Positions 33,635 through 42,660 of a stretch of 64,000 bases of DNA are shown here, piece by piece. Position 1 is the stretch's first letter. Every line of letters begins with the position of its first letter. Origin of the DNA: Streptomyces sp. NRRL S-646 (lineage in GTDB: Bacteria; Actinomycetota; Actinomycetes; Streptomycetales; Streptomycetaceae); assembly GCF_000720765.1 (NCBI RefSeq), contig NZ_JODC01000011.1:434001-498000 (forward strand), written 5' to 3'. Both the position numbers and the translations under genes were made by a program. The notes under the pieces were generated by a model. The model saw nothing but the letters and a program-made list of their open reading frames with translations. It ran no database searches and had not been told where the DNA came from.

Positions 33635-35434
33635 CTAGCTCACGATCGTGATCCGGTCGGCCGCCGGGGGCGAAATCGGGCCGCCGGCCGAGGAGTTGGC
33701 CGTCAGGTACTTCTCCAGCGCGGCCAGGTCGTCGGTGCCCACCAGGTCACCGGTGCCCTGCCCGAGCGTCGGGAAGCCGTCACCGCCGCCCGCGAGGAAG
33801 CTGTTGGTGGCGACACGGTAGGTGGCGGCCGGGTCGATCGCGGACCCGTTGAGCTTGATGGAGTCCGTCACCACCCGGTCCGCGCCCGTCTTCGTCAGGT
33901 CCAGCGTGTACGTCAGGCCCGACGAGGGCTGCAGGATCTTCGGCGCGGCGGCGTTCGTGCCGCTCACCTGCTCCTTCAGGACCTGGATCAACTGGGCGCC
34001 GGTGAAGTTCTGCAGATTCACGGTGTTGGAGAAGGGCTGGACGGTGAAGCCCTCGGCGTAGGTGACCACCCCGTCGCCCTCGCTGCCCTTGGCCGCGTAG
34101 GTCAGCCCGGCCCGCACCCCGCCCGGGTTCATCAGCGCGAGGTCGGTCTCCGGGTCGAGCTCCTTGCCGTACGCGAGCTGCGCGTCGGCGATCAGGTCGC
34201 CCATCGGGGACTCGGTGCCGGTGTTGGGGACGTCGGCGGAGATGTAGCCGATCGTACGGTTGCCGATGGGCGCGGCCAGGGTGTTCCACTTGCCGATCAG
34301 CTCGGTCATGTCCGGCGCCTTGGCGACGGTCCGGGTGACCACGTGGTTCGCCGACTTGACCGCGGTACGGGCGATGTCACCGGTGAAGCGGTCGTACGTC
34401 AGCGTGGTGTCCGTGTAGAGACGGCCGAAGGACGCGGCCGAGGTGACCATGCGTGGCCTGCCCGCCGGGTCGGGGATCGTGCAGACGTAGGCCGCGTGCG
34501 TGTGGCCCGTGACCAGAGCGTCCACCGACGGCGTGATGTTCTTCGCGATGTCGACGATCGGGCCGGAGATGCCGCTGCCCGCGCCCGCGGAGTCGCAGTT
34601 GTAGTTGTACGAGCCGGAGGCGGGCAGGCCGCCCTCGTGGATCAGCGCGACGATCGACTTCACGCCCTGTGCCTGGAGCACACGCGCGTACTTGTTGATC
34701 GTCTCGACCTCGTCCTTGAACTTGAGGCCCTTGACTCCTTCGGCGGAGACGACTCCCGGGGTGTCCTCCAGCGTGACGCCGATGAAGCCGATCTTGACGT
34801 CCTTCTTCTTCCACACCCAGTAGGGCTTGAGGATCGGCTTGTTCGTCTTCTCGTCGAGGACGTTCGCCGCCAGGTAGGGGAAGTCGGCGCCCTCGAACTC
34901 CTGGTCCGTGTAGCAGCCGGCCGTGGGGTGGCATCCGCCGTTCTGCAGCCGGGCCAGTTCCCTGGCGCCCTCGTCGAACTCGTGGTTGCCGACGGAGGTG
35001 ACGTCCAGGTCGAGCTTGTTCAGCGCCTCGATGGTGGGCTCGTCGTGGAAGAGGCCCGAGATCAGCGGGGAGGCGCCGACCATGTCGCCGCCGGCCGCCG
35101 TGATGGAGTACGCCTTGCCCTTGCGGGCCTCGCGCAGATGGGTCGCGAGGTACTCGACACCACCGGCGTCGATGGTCTTCGTCGTACCGTCGGCCTGCAG
35201 CTCGGTGACCCGGCCGGACGAGCCCGACGGCGGCTCCAGGTTGCCGTGCAGGTCGTTGAAGGACAGCAGCTGTACGTCCTGGTAGCGGCTCGGGTGGTGA
35301 CCGCCGCCCTTCGTCTCGTGCGCGTCCGCCGGAAGCGCGGCGGCAAGGGCGCCGGCGGTGGCGAGTCCGGCGGCTGCGGCGACGAGACGGAACGCCCGTC
35401 TGCGGCGCGGGTACGGCTGGGAAGTGGCTGGCAT
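33635..35434 (-). CDS. Secreted 5'-nucleotidase/metallophosphatase
   Basis: About 599 residues. An exported signal (RRRRAFRLVAAAAGLATAGALAAALPADAHE) is followed by the metallophosphatase domain with FNDLHGN, GNHEFD and TGHTHAAY, which bind two metal ions, and then the 5'-nucleotidase C-terminal domain (NPGGVRAGL, LQNFTGAQL). It dephosphorylates extracellular nucleotides to supply phosphate and nucleosides. The ATG at 35434 is chosen since the signal peptide begins directly after it. There is no LPXTG anchor. It is divergent from mshD. Confidence 0.93.
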   Translation of the reverse strand: MPATSQPYPRRRRAFRLVAAAAGLATAGALAAALPADAHETKGGGHHPSRYQDVQLLSFNDLHGNLEPPSGSSGRVTELQADGTTKTIDAGGVEYLATHLREARKGKAYSITAAGGDMVGASPLISGLFHDEPTIEALNKLDLDVTSVGNHEFDEGARELARLQNGGCHPTAGCYTDQEFEGADFPYLAANVLDEKTNKPILKPYWVWKKKDVKIGFIGVTLEDTPGVVSAEGVKGLKFKDEVETINKYARVLQAQGVKSIVALIHEGGLPASGSYNYNCDSAGAGSGISGPIVDIAKNITPSVDALVTGHTHAAYVCTIPDPAGRPRMVTSAASFGRLYTDTTLTYDRFTGDIARTAVKSANHVVTRTVAKAPDMTELIGKWNTLAAPIGNRTIGYISADVPNTGTESPMGDLIADAQLAYGKELDPETDLALMNPGGVRAGLTYAAKGSEGDGVVTYAEGFTVQPFSNTVNLQNFTGAQLIQVLKEQVSGTNAAAPKILQPSSGLTYTLDLTKTGADRVVTDSIKLNGSAIDPAATYRVATNSFLAGGGDGFPTLGQGTGDLVGTDDLAALEKYLTANSSAGGPISPPAADRITIVS

Positions 35435-35609
35435 GCGCCCCCCTGAGGGTCCATTGAGGCCTGCGGGTCTGCTGAATGTCATGGCCTCGTCCGGCGCAGC
35501 CTAGAGTCAACGCGCGTAGCACGAAAAGGGATTCGTGGTTACATCCTGGTTTCCCTTTGCCCTTCCGTTGACCCCCACTTTGCGGGGCGCTCCGCTTACC
35601 CTCGTACGC

Positions 35610-36536
35610 ATGACCAGCGACGACACCGCCCGGCCCGGCCGGACCCGCTCCATCGAGACCTACTCGGCGCTCTCCCCGGAGCAGACCGAGGCCGTGCTCT
35701 CCCTGCTCGCCGCGGCCGCCGAGGACGACGGCCAGCAGGCGGTGTCCGAACAGGGGCGGCTGCAGCTGCGCGGCGGCGAACGCGAGGGCGTGTCCCATCT
35801 GCTGCTCAGCGTCGGCGACGAGCTCGTGGGTTACGCGCAGCTGGAGGACACCGACCCGGTGGAGGCGCCGGCCGCCGAGCTGGTCGTGCACCCCGCGCAC
35901 CGCGGGCACGGGCACGGGCGGGCGCTCGGCTCGGCACTGCTCGCGGCCTCCGGCAAGCGGCTGCGGGTGTGGGCGCACGGCGGGCACTCCGCGGCCCGGC
36001 ATCTCGCGCAGGTCCTGGGGCTCACGCTCTTCCGCGAACTGCGGCAGATGCGGCGGCCGTTGACCGACCTGAACCTGCCCGAGCCGGTGCTGCCGTCGGC
36101 CGTGACGGTCCGTACCTTCGTCCCCGGCGAGGACGACGCCGCCTGGCTCGCGGTGAACGCCGCCGCCTTCGCCCACCACCCCGAGCAGGGCTCCCTCACC
36201 CAGCGCGGCCTCGACGACCGCAAGGCCGAGCCGTGGTTCGACCCCGCGGGCTTCTTCCTCGCCTTCCAGGGCGGCGAACTCATCGGCTTCCACTGGACGA
36301 AGGTGCATGCGGCCGACCGGCTGGGTGAGGTGTACGTCCTCGGGGTGCGTCCCGGGGCGCAGGGCGGGGGGCTGGGCAAGGCCCTGACGACGATCGGGCT
36401 GCGCCATCTGGAGGCGCAGGGGCTGCCGACCGCGATGCTGTACGTCGACGGGGACAACAAGGCGGCGGTGTCGGTGTACGAGCGGCTGGGGTTCACGACG
36501 TACGAGACGGATCTGATGTACCGCACGGAGACGTGA
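35610..36536 (+). CDS. mshD: Mycothiol synthase (MshD)
   Basis: MshD does the last step of mycothiol synthesis, acetylating Cys-GlcN-Ins with acetyl-CoA. The 308-residue protein has two GNAT domains: the first with HPAHRGHGHGRALGSALL and the second, active one with VYVLGVRPGAQGGGLGKALTTIGL and YVDGDNKAAVSVYERLGF. ATG 35610 follows TACCCT by 9 bp with no ribosome site, so it may be leaderless. The frame upstream to 35535 is not supported. It stands alone, divergent from the 5'-nucleotidase gene. Confidence 0.93.
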   Translation: MTSDDTARPGRTRSIETYSALSPEQTEAVLSLLAAAAEDDGQQAVSEQGRLQLRGGEREGVSHLLLSVGDELVGYAQLEDTDPVEAPAAELVVHPAHRGHGHGRALGSALLAASGKRLRVWAHGGHSAARHLAQVLGLTLFRELRQMRRPLTDLNLPEPVLPSAVTVRTFVPGEDDAAWLAVNAAAFAHHPEQGSLTQRGLDDRKAEPWFDPAGFFLAFQGGELIGFHWTKVHAADRLGEVYVLGVRPGAQGGGLGKALTTIGLRHLEAQGLPTAMLYVDGDNKAAVSVYERLGFTTYETDLMYRTET

Positions 36537-36587
36537 GCCAGCCTCCGGCGGTCGGGCGGAGTGTTGTGCGGGCCAGTCGGGGTGCGC

Positions 36588-36660
36588 GTCCCTGGGGGCT
36601 ACGCCCCCAGACCCCCATCGGCCTCCGGCCTCGTCCTCAAACGCCGGACGGGCTGAAAGT
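36588..36660. repeat. Streptomyces intergenic palindromic element
   Basis: CTGGGGGC-TA-CGCCCCCAG forms a hairpin at about 36592-36611, followed by TCGGCCTCCGGCCTCGTCCTCAAACGCCGGACGGGCTGA. The same module occurs at 12490-12620 and 52433-52545. Here it also forms the 3' coding end of the minus-strand membrane protein gene. Confidence 0.7.
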
Positions 36661-37318
36661 GCCGCACCGGCTCCGGCAGACAGATCCCCAACGCCACCGC
36701 CGCAATCCCCAGCAGCACCCCCCACCGCTCATGCGCATCCCCCCAGCGGGGATCACCGGCGGTGGCGAGCAGGGTCCAGCGGCTGGGGATCAGCAGGGCC
36801 CCCAGCGTCGCCGCGGTCAGGACGGCGGCCGCCACCGACGGGCCCGGTTCGGGCTCGTCCGTGAGGCGTACGGCGATGGCCGCCGCGGCCAGGGCGAGGG
36901 CGGCGGTTGCGCCGGCCTCCAGGGTGACGGCGCCGACCGGGGGACGTACGCCGTGCGGGACGAGGGCCAGTGCGGCCGTCCACCACAGCGCGGCCACCGG
37001 CGCGACCAGCAGCACCCGCAGGCCCGTGCGCACCCAACGCGGGGTGGTGACGGGTGTGGTGAGGTGCCGGGCCGGGTCGTCCAGCAGGAACGTCAGGCCC
37101 AGCGCGAAGGCGAGGGCGGCGGCCCGCAGCAGGGTGAGCGCGAGCCAGGCACCCGGCGGGCCGTCGGACAGCCGTGGCAGGGTGACGAGCAGCAGCCCCA
37201 CGGCCGCACCCGCCCCGAGCGCCCGCCACGGCACCGTGCGTGCCACGGCCGCCACCAGCGCCCCGCTCACCGGCACGGTTTTGCGCTCACTTCTCACACT
37301 CGTCCGCTCACCGCCCAC
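36599..37318 (-). CDS. Membrane protein of the ECF-sigma ABC operon
   Basis: A 239-residue protein with about six membrane spans and no recognisable domain. Its GTG start at 37318 overlaps the end of the permease gene by 11 bp, so it is the last gene of the operon and translationally coupled. The last ~20 residues ([22 protein letters not shown]) are encoded by an intergenic palindromic repeat, so the natural end of the gene was probably replaced by the element. Its role is presumably as a permease accessory. Confidence 0.65.
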   Translation of the reverse strand: MGGERTSVRSERKTVPVSGALVAAVARTVPWRALGAGAAVGLLLVTLPRLSDGPPGAWLALTLLRAAALAFALGLTFLLDDPARHLTTPVTTPRWVRTGLRVLLVAPVAALWWTAALALVPHGVRPPVGAVTLEAGATAALALAAAAIAVRLTDEPEPGPSVAAAVLTAATLGALLIPSRWTLLATAGDPRWGDAHERWGVLLGIAAVALGICLPEPVRHFQPVRRLRTRPEADGGLGA

Positions 37319-38840
37319 ACTCGTCCGCCCCCTTCGGCACCTTGGTCCCGAGCACCCGCGCCACCTCGGCCGTGGTCACCTTGGGAGCCGTCAGCTGCGA
37401 CCAGTGGGCCTTGACCGCGGACGTCACCTCACCGCGCGGGCGGGAGAGCAACTCCCGTACGACATCGGTCTGTCCGGCCGACATCGACACCGGGTTGGTC
37501 GGTGTCAGAGCGATCGCCGGGCCGCTCAGGCTGTCGTCGAGGCGGACGTGCTTGAGGTCGGCGAACGGGTCCGCGTCGCGGCCCAGTGCCAGCCACATCA
37601 CCGTCACCACGCGGCCGTCGCAGAGCTCGCTGCCCTTCTTCTCGTCGCCGCCGACCAGCACGGAGGCGACGCCGACCGCGAACTCGGGCACCCTGTTGCC
37701 GCCCCAGCGCGTGCCGACCGTCACCTGGCCGGGTGTGGTGGACGGTTCGATCGCCGCGTCGCCGTCGAGGCCGTAGCGGGCGTCGATCCGCTGCCGTACG
37801 AGCAGGGGCCGGCTCGCGGCCGTGCCACCGGCGAGGGCCTGGACGCGGTCGACGACCCCGGCCCAGGTACCGGTCCGGGCGTTCCACTCGTCGAAGGCGC
37901 AGTACTGCGAGGCGCCGTGACGTACGCACGACTGCTCCTTCTCCGGGGAGACCGTGGCCCGCTCCCGGGCCGCCGCCAGCTCCGGCGAGACGCCTCCGGA
38001 CTGCCCGACCGCGCCGGTCAGCGCGAGGGCCAGCGCACCCGCGAGACCCGCCTTCAGCGGCCAGGACCGGCCGCCGGCCGCCACCACCGCGGCCATGGCC
38101 GCCAGCAGAACCAGCCCGGCGAGGTACAGGGCGTGCCAGGCCGCGGGGCGGCCGAGCAGGTCGGACGGCAGGGTCGAGCTGCTGGTCTCGCTCACGACCG
38201 GTGACAGCCAGCGGCTCCACTGCGCATCACCCGTCCCCGTGGAGACGAAGAGCAGGGCGGTGAAGAGACCGATCACCACGATCGGGGCGGCGAACGCGGA
38301 CGGGATCAGCCGGGCGACCAGCAGGCCGAGGGCCCCGAAGAGCAGCACGTACAGCGGAGCCACGGCCAGTTCGGCCACCGACCCGTGGCCCACCGCGCCC
38401 GACCGCAGCGCCTGCCAGGTGAACTGGGTCAGCACGACAAGTGCGGTGAGCACGGCGAACGGCACCACGGACAGGACGTGCCCGACCGTGCGCCGCCACG
38501 GCTCCATGACCAGCACGTCGAAGTGGCGGTCGGTACCGCGCCGGCGGGAGCGCAGCGCGGCCCGGTTGACGCAGACGAACAGGGCGATGCCGAGCAGGAT
38601 CGGCGTGGCCTGGGTCGCACGGTCGACGTCCTGGAGCGCCGGGTAGGCGGCCATGCCGTCCGAGGGGGACACCAGCTTCCAGCCGGTGTAGCCGACGTAG
38701 AACAGCAGGGTCGCCGCCACCGGGATGTACTGGAGCAGATCGCGTGCCTCGAAGCGGGCGAGGGCGAACACGGCCGCCCAGCTGCGGCGCTGTTCGCCGT
38801 CTACGACGGGCGGGGCCGTCGCCTCCATGAGCGTGCTCAT
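37308..38840 (-). CDS. ABC-2 type transporter permease
   Basis: A 510-residue permease. About six to eight hydrophobic spans occur from residue 25 to 290, followed by a ~200-residue extracellular or soluble C-terminal section with two Cys (SCVRHGASQYCAF). The ATG at 38840 overlaps the ATPase gene by 4 bp (ATGA). The permease works with the ATPase encoded just upstream. The large C-terminal domain is unusual for ABC-2 permeases and might bind a substrate. Substrate unknown. Confidence 0.83.
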   Translation of the reverse strand: MSTLMEATAPPVVDGEQRRSWAAVFALARFEARDLLQYIPVAATLLFYVGYTGWKLVSPSDGMAAYPALQDVDRATQATPILLGIALFVCVNRAALRSRRRGTDRHFDVLVMEPWRRTVGHVLSVVPFAVLTALVVLTQFTWQALRSGAVGHGSVAELAVAPLYVLLFGALGLLVARLIPSAFAAPIVVIGLFTALLFVSTGTGDAQWSRWLSPVVSETSSSTLPSDLLGRPAAWHALYLAGLVLLAAMAAVVAAGGRSWPLKAGLAGALALALTGAVGQSGGVSPELAAARERATVSPEKEQSCVRHGASQYCAFDEWNARTGTWAGVVDRVQALAGGTAASRPLLVRQRIDARYGLDGDAAIEPSTTPGQVTVGTRWGGNRVPEFAVGVASVLVGGDEKKGSELCDGRVVTVMWLALGRDADPFADLKHVRLDDSLSGPAIALTPTNPVSMSAGQTDVVRELLSRPRGEVTSAVKAHWSQLTAPKVTTAEVARVLGTKVPKGADECGR

Positions 38841-39700
38841 GCGGCCGCCACCTCCGCGCCCGCGCCGTCCAGGGTGAGCAAGTAGCCGTCCTCCAGGGTG
38901 GGTTCGAGCAGGTCGGCGCCGACGGGCGGACTGCCGACGTTGCGGAAGGTGCCCGTGCCGGTGCGCCAGCCCGCCTTCGCGCCGGGGTCGCGTTCCGTAC
39001 TGCTCCACACCCGTCCGGCCGCCCGTGCGGTCAGTTCGGCGGGCGTGCCGTCGAAGCGGATGCTGCCGCCCGCCATCACCAGCACACGGTGGCAGAGCAT
39101 CGCCACGTCCTCGGTCTGGTGGGTGGAGAGGAGGACGGTGCGACCCTCCCCAGCCTGTGCGATCAACTCCCGGAAGCGCATGCGCTGTTCGGGGTCGAGC
39201 CCGACGGTCGGCTCGTCGAGCACGAGGAAACCGGGGTCGCCGACCAGCGCGGCGGCCAGCGCGACCCGCTGCCGCATCCCGCCGGACAGCTTCTTGATGC
39301 GCTTGGCACGTACGTCGCCGAGGTCGACCTCGTCCAGCACGCGCCGCACCTCCCGGTGCCGGGCACCCCGGTCCGTCACCTCCTTGAGGATCGCCACATA
39401 GTCGACGAACTCGAAGGCCGTGAAGTCCGGGTGGAAGCCGGGCGTCTGCGGCAGATAGCCGAGCCTGCGCCGCACCTCCTGCCGGCCGGCCGCCGTCGCC
39501 GGGTCGTGCCCGAGCACGGTGAAGGCACCCCGGTCCGGGGGCACGGCGGTGGCCAGCACACGCAACAGGGTGGTCTTTCCTGCCCCGTTGGGCCCGAGCA
39601 GCCCGGTGACGCCCGAGGTCAGCCGCAGCGACACCTCGTCGAGGGCCTGTGTCCCGCCGAAGCGGAGACTGAGCCCGGAAGCGGAAACGGTCGGTGTCAT
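38837..39700 (-). CDS. ABC transporter ATP-binding protein
   Basis: A 287-residue ABC ATPase: Walker A LLGPNGAGKTTLL, signature LSGGMRQRVALA, Walker B FLVLDEPTVGLD, and the H-loop STHQTED. It overlaps the anti-sigma gene upstream and the permease gene downstream by 4 bp each, so the three proteins are translated together. This type is typical of drug- or lipid-export ABC-2 systems. Confidence 0.93.
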   Translation of the reverse strand: MTPTVSASGLSLRFGGTQALDEVSLRLTSGVTGLLGPNGAGKTTLLRVLATAVPPDRGAFTVLGHDPATAAGRQEVRRRLGYLPQTPGFHPDFTAFEFVDYVAILKEVTDRGARHREVRRVLDEVDLGDVRAKRIKKLSGGMRQRVALAAALVGDPGFLVLDEPTVGLDPEQRMRFRELIAQAGEGRTVLLSTHQTEDVAMLCHRVLVMAGGSIRFDGTPAELTARAAGRVWSSTERDPGAKAGWRTGTGTFRNVGSPPVGADLLEPTLEDGYLLTLDGAGAEVAAA

Positions 39701-40527
39701 ACGGCATCCCCCTGGAAGCGGTCGAAACGGTCACGTACGAAGAAGAGCAGCCCGCCGGCGAGCGCGGCGACCGCCGCCGCCACCCCCTGGCCGGCCGCGG
39801 TGAACGGCACGGGCGTGGCGCCCGCGTCGTAGGCGCGGGCCGCCAGGAGCAGCGCCACCCACACCCCGCCGACCAGCGACGGCGCGAGCACCGGGCCGAG
39901 CCGGGCGGTGAGGACCAGGCCGGTCGAGGTCAGGGCCAGCGCGGGCAGCAGCCAGGCGAGGGCGCCCAGTCCGTAGCCCGGCAGCGCGAGCGTCGCCAGG
40001 CCGCTGAGGCCGAGCACGGCGGTGAGCACGGCCACCGTCCGCACCATCAGCAGCCTGAACCCGTGCATCGGCGCGACCACCGCCATCTCGTACGTCGGGT
40101 CCAGCGCGGGTCCGTACGACAGCGCGACCCCGCCGAGGGGCAGCAGCGGCGCAAGGGCGAGGAAGAGCGTGGGCGAGGCGGCCGCCGTACCCGCGTGGGC
40201 CGCGACGACGCTCATCACCAGCACGGCGACGACCGCACCCAGCCAGGAACGGCGCAGCACGGGCGTGGCCGCGAGCAGCCGCGCGGTGTGATCGGCGACC
40301 CCCAGCCGCATCAGCAGCCCCTCGAACACCCCCGGCCGGGGCGCATCCAGCTCGGCGTCCAGCCGCTCCCAGCCGGCGTCGACCCGGTCCGGGTCACCGA
40401 CCTCGGCGAGAACGCCACGGCACTGCGCGCACGCGACGAGATGGGTGTCGGCGGACCACAGCGCGGGTGGCGCCAACTCGCCCCGGGCGTAGGCCCGTAG
40501 GTCCTCTGCATCCACATGCCAGGTCAT
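39697..40527 (-). CDS. Membrane anti-sigma factor with zinc-finger N-terminus
   Basis: A 276-residue protein. The N-terminus has a ZAS-type zinc motif with HLVACAQCRGVL (His and two Cys), which binds the ECF sigma factor. Several membrane spans follow (about residues 75-270), so it looks like an anti-sigma fused to a permease-like membrane domain. The ATG at 40527 follows GGAGGTGA. It lies 127 bp after the sigma gene and overlaps the ATPase gene by 4 bp, which suggests that its release of sigma reports transporter state or the transported compound. Confidence 0.83.
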   Translation of the reverse strand: MTWHVDAEDLRAYARGELAPPALWSADTHLVACAQCRGVLAEVGDPDRVDAGWERLDAELDAPRPGVFEGLLMRLGVADHTARLLAATPVLRRSWLGAVVAVLVMSVVAAHAGTAAASPTLFLALAPLLPLGGVALSYGPALDPTYEMAVVAPMHGFRLLMVRTVAVLTAVLGLSGLATLALPGYGLGALAWLLPALALTSTGLVLTARLGPVLAPSLVGGVWVALLLAARAYDAGATPVPFTAAGQGVAAAVAALAGGLLFFVRDRFDRFQGDAV

Positions 40528-40654
40528 GCCGTCACCTCCAGCACCGGCACGCGGCCCGGCAGAGCCCGGTCGCGCACCTGCCTGCCCATGCCGCCGCTTC
40601 CCTGCCCGTGCGGCCGGCGCGCGGCCCGCCAGACCCGATTGCACATCCGCCCGC

Positions 40655-41194
40655 TCATGTCAGCGCCTCCCGCAGTTGCTTACGGGCCCGCATCGCCCGT
40701 GTCTTGACCGTCCCCGGCGGTATCCCGAGCAGGACGGCGGCCTCCCGGGTGGTCAGGCCGTCGATGACGGTGGCCTGGAGCACCGCGCGCAGCTCCGGTG
40801 AGAGCCGGACCAGGGCACCCGCGAGATCCCCGTGCTCCACCCCCGCGAGCACGCGTTCCTCCGCGGACGCCTCGTCCCGGTGCCGCAGCCTGGACAGTGC
40901 CTGCCTGAGGCGCCCCCGGGCCCCGTCGCTCCGCAGCGCGTCGATCAGCCGCCGGGAGCCGATCCGCCACAGCCATCCGGCGACGTCGCCGTCCTCCCGG
41001 TAGCGGGCCTTGCCCCGCCAGATCGCGAGGAACGTCTCCTGTACGACGTCGTCGACCACGCCCGCGTCGGCGCACCGGCCGCGCAGCCGGGCGGTCAGCC
41101 ACGGCGCGTACCGCCGGTACAGCTCCTCGAAGGCGCGCCGGTCCCCGTCCGCGGCGGCCCGCAGCAGCTCACCGTCGCTTCTCGTTTCGCTCAC
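40655..41194 (-). CDS. ECF sigma factor
   Basis: A 179-residue ECF sigma factor. Region 2 (about 20-85; FEELYRRYAPWLTARLRGRC, VVDDVVQETFLAIWRG) contacts the -10 element and region 4 (about 125-178; LSPELRAVLQATVIDGLTTREAAVLLGIPPGTVKTRAMRARKQL) the -35 element. It is first in the minus-strand operon with the anti-sigma, ATPase and permease. It is divergent from the YtrA-like GntR gene. Confidence 0.93.
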   Translation of the reverse strand: MSETRSDGELLRAAADGDRRAFEELYRRYAPWLTARLRGRCADAGVVDDVVQETFLAIWRGKARYREDGDVAGWLWRIGSRRLIDALRSDGARGRLRQALSRLRHRDEASAEERVLAGVEHGDLAGALVRLSPELRAVLQATVIDGLTTREAAVLLGIPPGTVKTRAMRARKQLREALT

Positions 41195-41281
41195 GTCCCC
41201 TCATCGGACCGGCCCCGCGGATCGGTTCACACGGTTTCCCTCGACTTTCTCAGGCGGCTTGACTTTCACAGGCCACTTCAA

Positions 41282-41315
41282 CCACCCTTTCACTACTCAA
41301 TTAGTGAAAGGGTGG
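41282..41315. promoter_or_regulatory. Perfect 12-bp-arm palindrome at the start of the YtrA-like regulator
   Basis: CCACCCTTTCAC (41282-41293) and GTGAAAGGGTGG (41304-41315) are exact inverse complements with a 10-bp spacer. The site lies just before the GTG start at 41324. A YtrA-type GntR binding its own palindrome as a repressor is the simplest reading. Confidence 0.7.
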
Positions 41316-41323
41316 TTGTCCGC

Positions 41324-41749
41324 GTGGTCGAGTACCGCATCGACCGGCGCTCCGGCGTCGCCACCTACGTCCAGATCGTCCAGCAGACCAAGCAGGCCCT
41401 CCGTCTGGGCCTCCTGGAACCGGGGGACAAGCTGCCCACAGCCCGCGAGGTGGTCGAGGCCACCGCCATCAACCCGAACACGGTCCTGAAGGCCTACCGC
41501 GAGCTGGAACGCGAGGGCCTGGTCGAGGCCCGCCGGGGCCTGGGGACCTTCGTACGGCGGTCACTGGGCACCGCACCGGCCGAGTCCCCCCTGCACGGGG
41601 AGCTGGACGTCTGGGCCGCGAAGGCCCGCGCGGCCGGCCTGGACCGGGACGACGTGGCCGCGCTCTTCACCGCCGTACTCGAGAAGCACTTCGCCGACTT
41701 CCCGGCCCAGCACAGTTCGGACCAGCACAGCCAGGGGGACCTTTCATGA
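41324..41749 (+). CDS. YtrA-subfamily GntR regulator
   Basis: A short GntR protein of 141 residues: winged helix (VEYRIDRRSGVATYVQIVQQTKQALRLGLLEPGDKLPTAREVVEATAINPNTVLKAYRELEREGLVEAR) plus a short C-terminal helical tail. YtrA-type regulators control ABC transporters encoded next to them, and here ATPase and permease genes follow with a 4-bp overlap. GTG 41324 is chosen over GTG 41312, as the family begins V-E-Y-R-I-D. The palindrome 41282-41315 is the likely operator. Confidence 0.9.
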   Translation: MVEYRIDRRSGVATYVQIVQQTKQALRLGLLEPGDKLPTAREVVEATAINPNTVLKAYRELEREGLVEARRGLGTFVRRSLGTAPAESPLHGELDVWAAKARAAGLDRDDVAALFTAVLEKHFADFPAQHSSDQHSQGDLS

Positions 41750-42660
41750 CCGACACCACCGGCTTCGCCCTGGAGGCGGCCGCTGTGGGCAAGCGCTTCG
41801 GCAGGCGCCGGGGGGCCGGGGGCTGGGCGCTGCGCGACTGCGGCTTCCGGCTGCCCGCGGGCCGCGTGTGCGCCGTCGTCGGCCCGAACGGGGCGGGCAA
41901 GTCCACGCTCCTGGCGCTCGCCGCCGGGCTGCTGGTCCCTACCGAGGGCAGGGTCACCGTCCTCGGCACGGACCCGGCCTCGGCCCGCGCCCGCGTGGGC
42001 TTCGTCGCGCAGGACAAGCCGCTCTACCCGCACCTCACGGTCGCCGAGACGCTGCGCATGGGCGCCGACCTCAACCCCGACCGGTGGGACGCACCGACCG
42101 CCGAGCGGATCGTCGCCGACGGCGACCTCGACCCGAAGACGAAGATCCGCGCGCTCTCCGGCGGCCAGCGCACCCGCGTCGCGCTCGCCCTCGCCCTCGC
42201 CAAGCGGCCCGAACTGCTGCTCCTGGACGAGCCGATGGCCGACCTCGACCCGCTGGCCCGGCACGAACTGATGGGGGTGCTGATGGCGCAGGCCGCGCAG
42301 TACGGCACCACGATCGTGATGTCCTCGCACGTGGTCGCCGAACTGGAGGGCTCCTGCGACCACCTGCTGCTCATAGGCGGCGGCCGCGTCCGCCTCGCCG
42401 GGGAGATCGACGAGCTGCTGGAGGCGCATGTGCGCGTGTCCGGCCTCGCGACCTCCCTCGACCCGCACACCGTCGTCGAGTCCCGTACGACGGGCCGCCA
42501 GCTCAGCGCGCTGATCCGCCCGGCGGGCCCGCTCCCGGAGGGCCTGCGCACGAGCGCGCCCTCCCTGGAGGAGCTCGTCCTCTCCTACCTGCGCAACCCC
42601 CAGGCCCCGGGTACGACACCGGCCGAAGCCGCGTCCGAGTCCGAGAAGGCCGCGCTGTGA
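41746..42660 (+). CDS. ABC transporter ATP-binding protein (YtrA operon)
   Basis: A 304-residue ATPase with Walker A VVGPNGAGKSTLL, signature ALSGGQRTRVALALALA, Walker B ELLLLDEPMADLD and a SSHVVAELE H-loop. The C-terminal ~70 residues probably bind the permeases. The ATG overlaps the regulator's stop by 4 bp, and its own stop overlaps the next GTG. It should serve both permeases downstream. Confidence 0.93.
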   Translation: MTDTTGFALEAAAVGKRFGRRRGAGGWALRDCGFRLPAGRVCAVVGPNGAGKSTLLALAAGLLVPTEGRVTVLGTDPASARARVGFVAQDKPLYPHLTVAETLRMGADLNPDRWDAPTAERIVADGDLDPKTKIRALSGGQRTRVALALALAKRPELLLLDEPMADLDPLARHELMGVLMAQAAQYGTTIVMSSHVVAELEGSCDHLLLIGGGRVRLAGEIDELLEAHVRVSGLATSLDPHTVVESRTTGRQLSALIRPAGPLPEGLRTSAPSLEELVLSYLRNPQAPGTTPAEAASESEKAAL

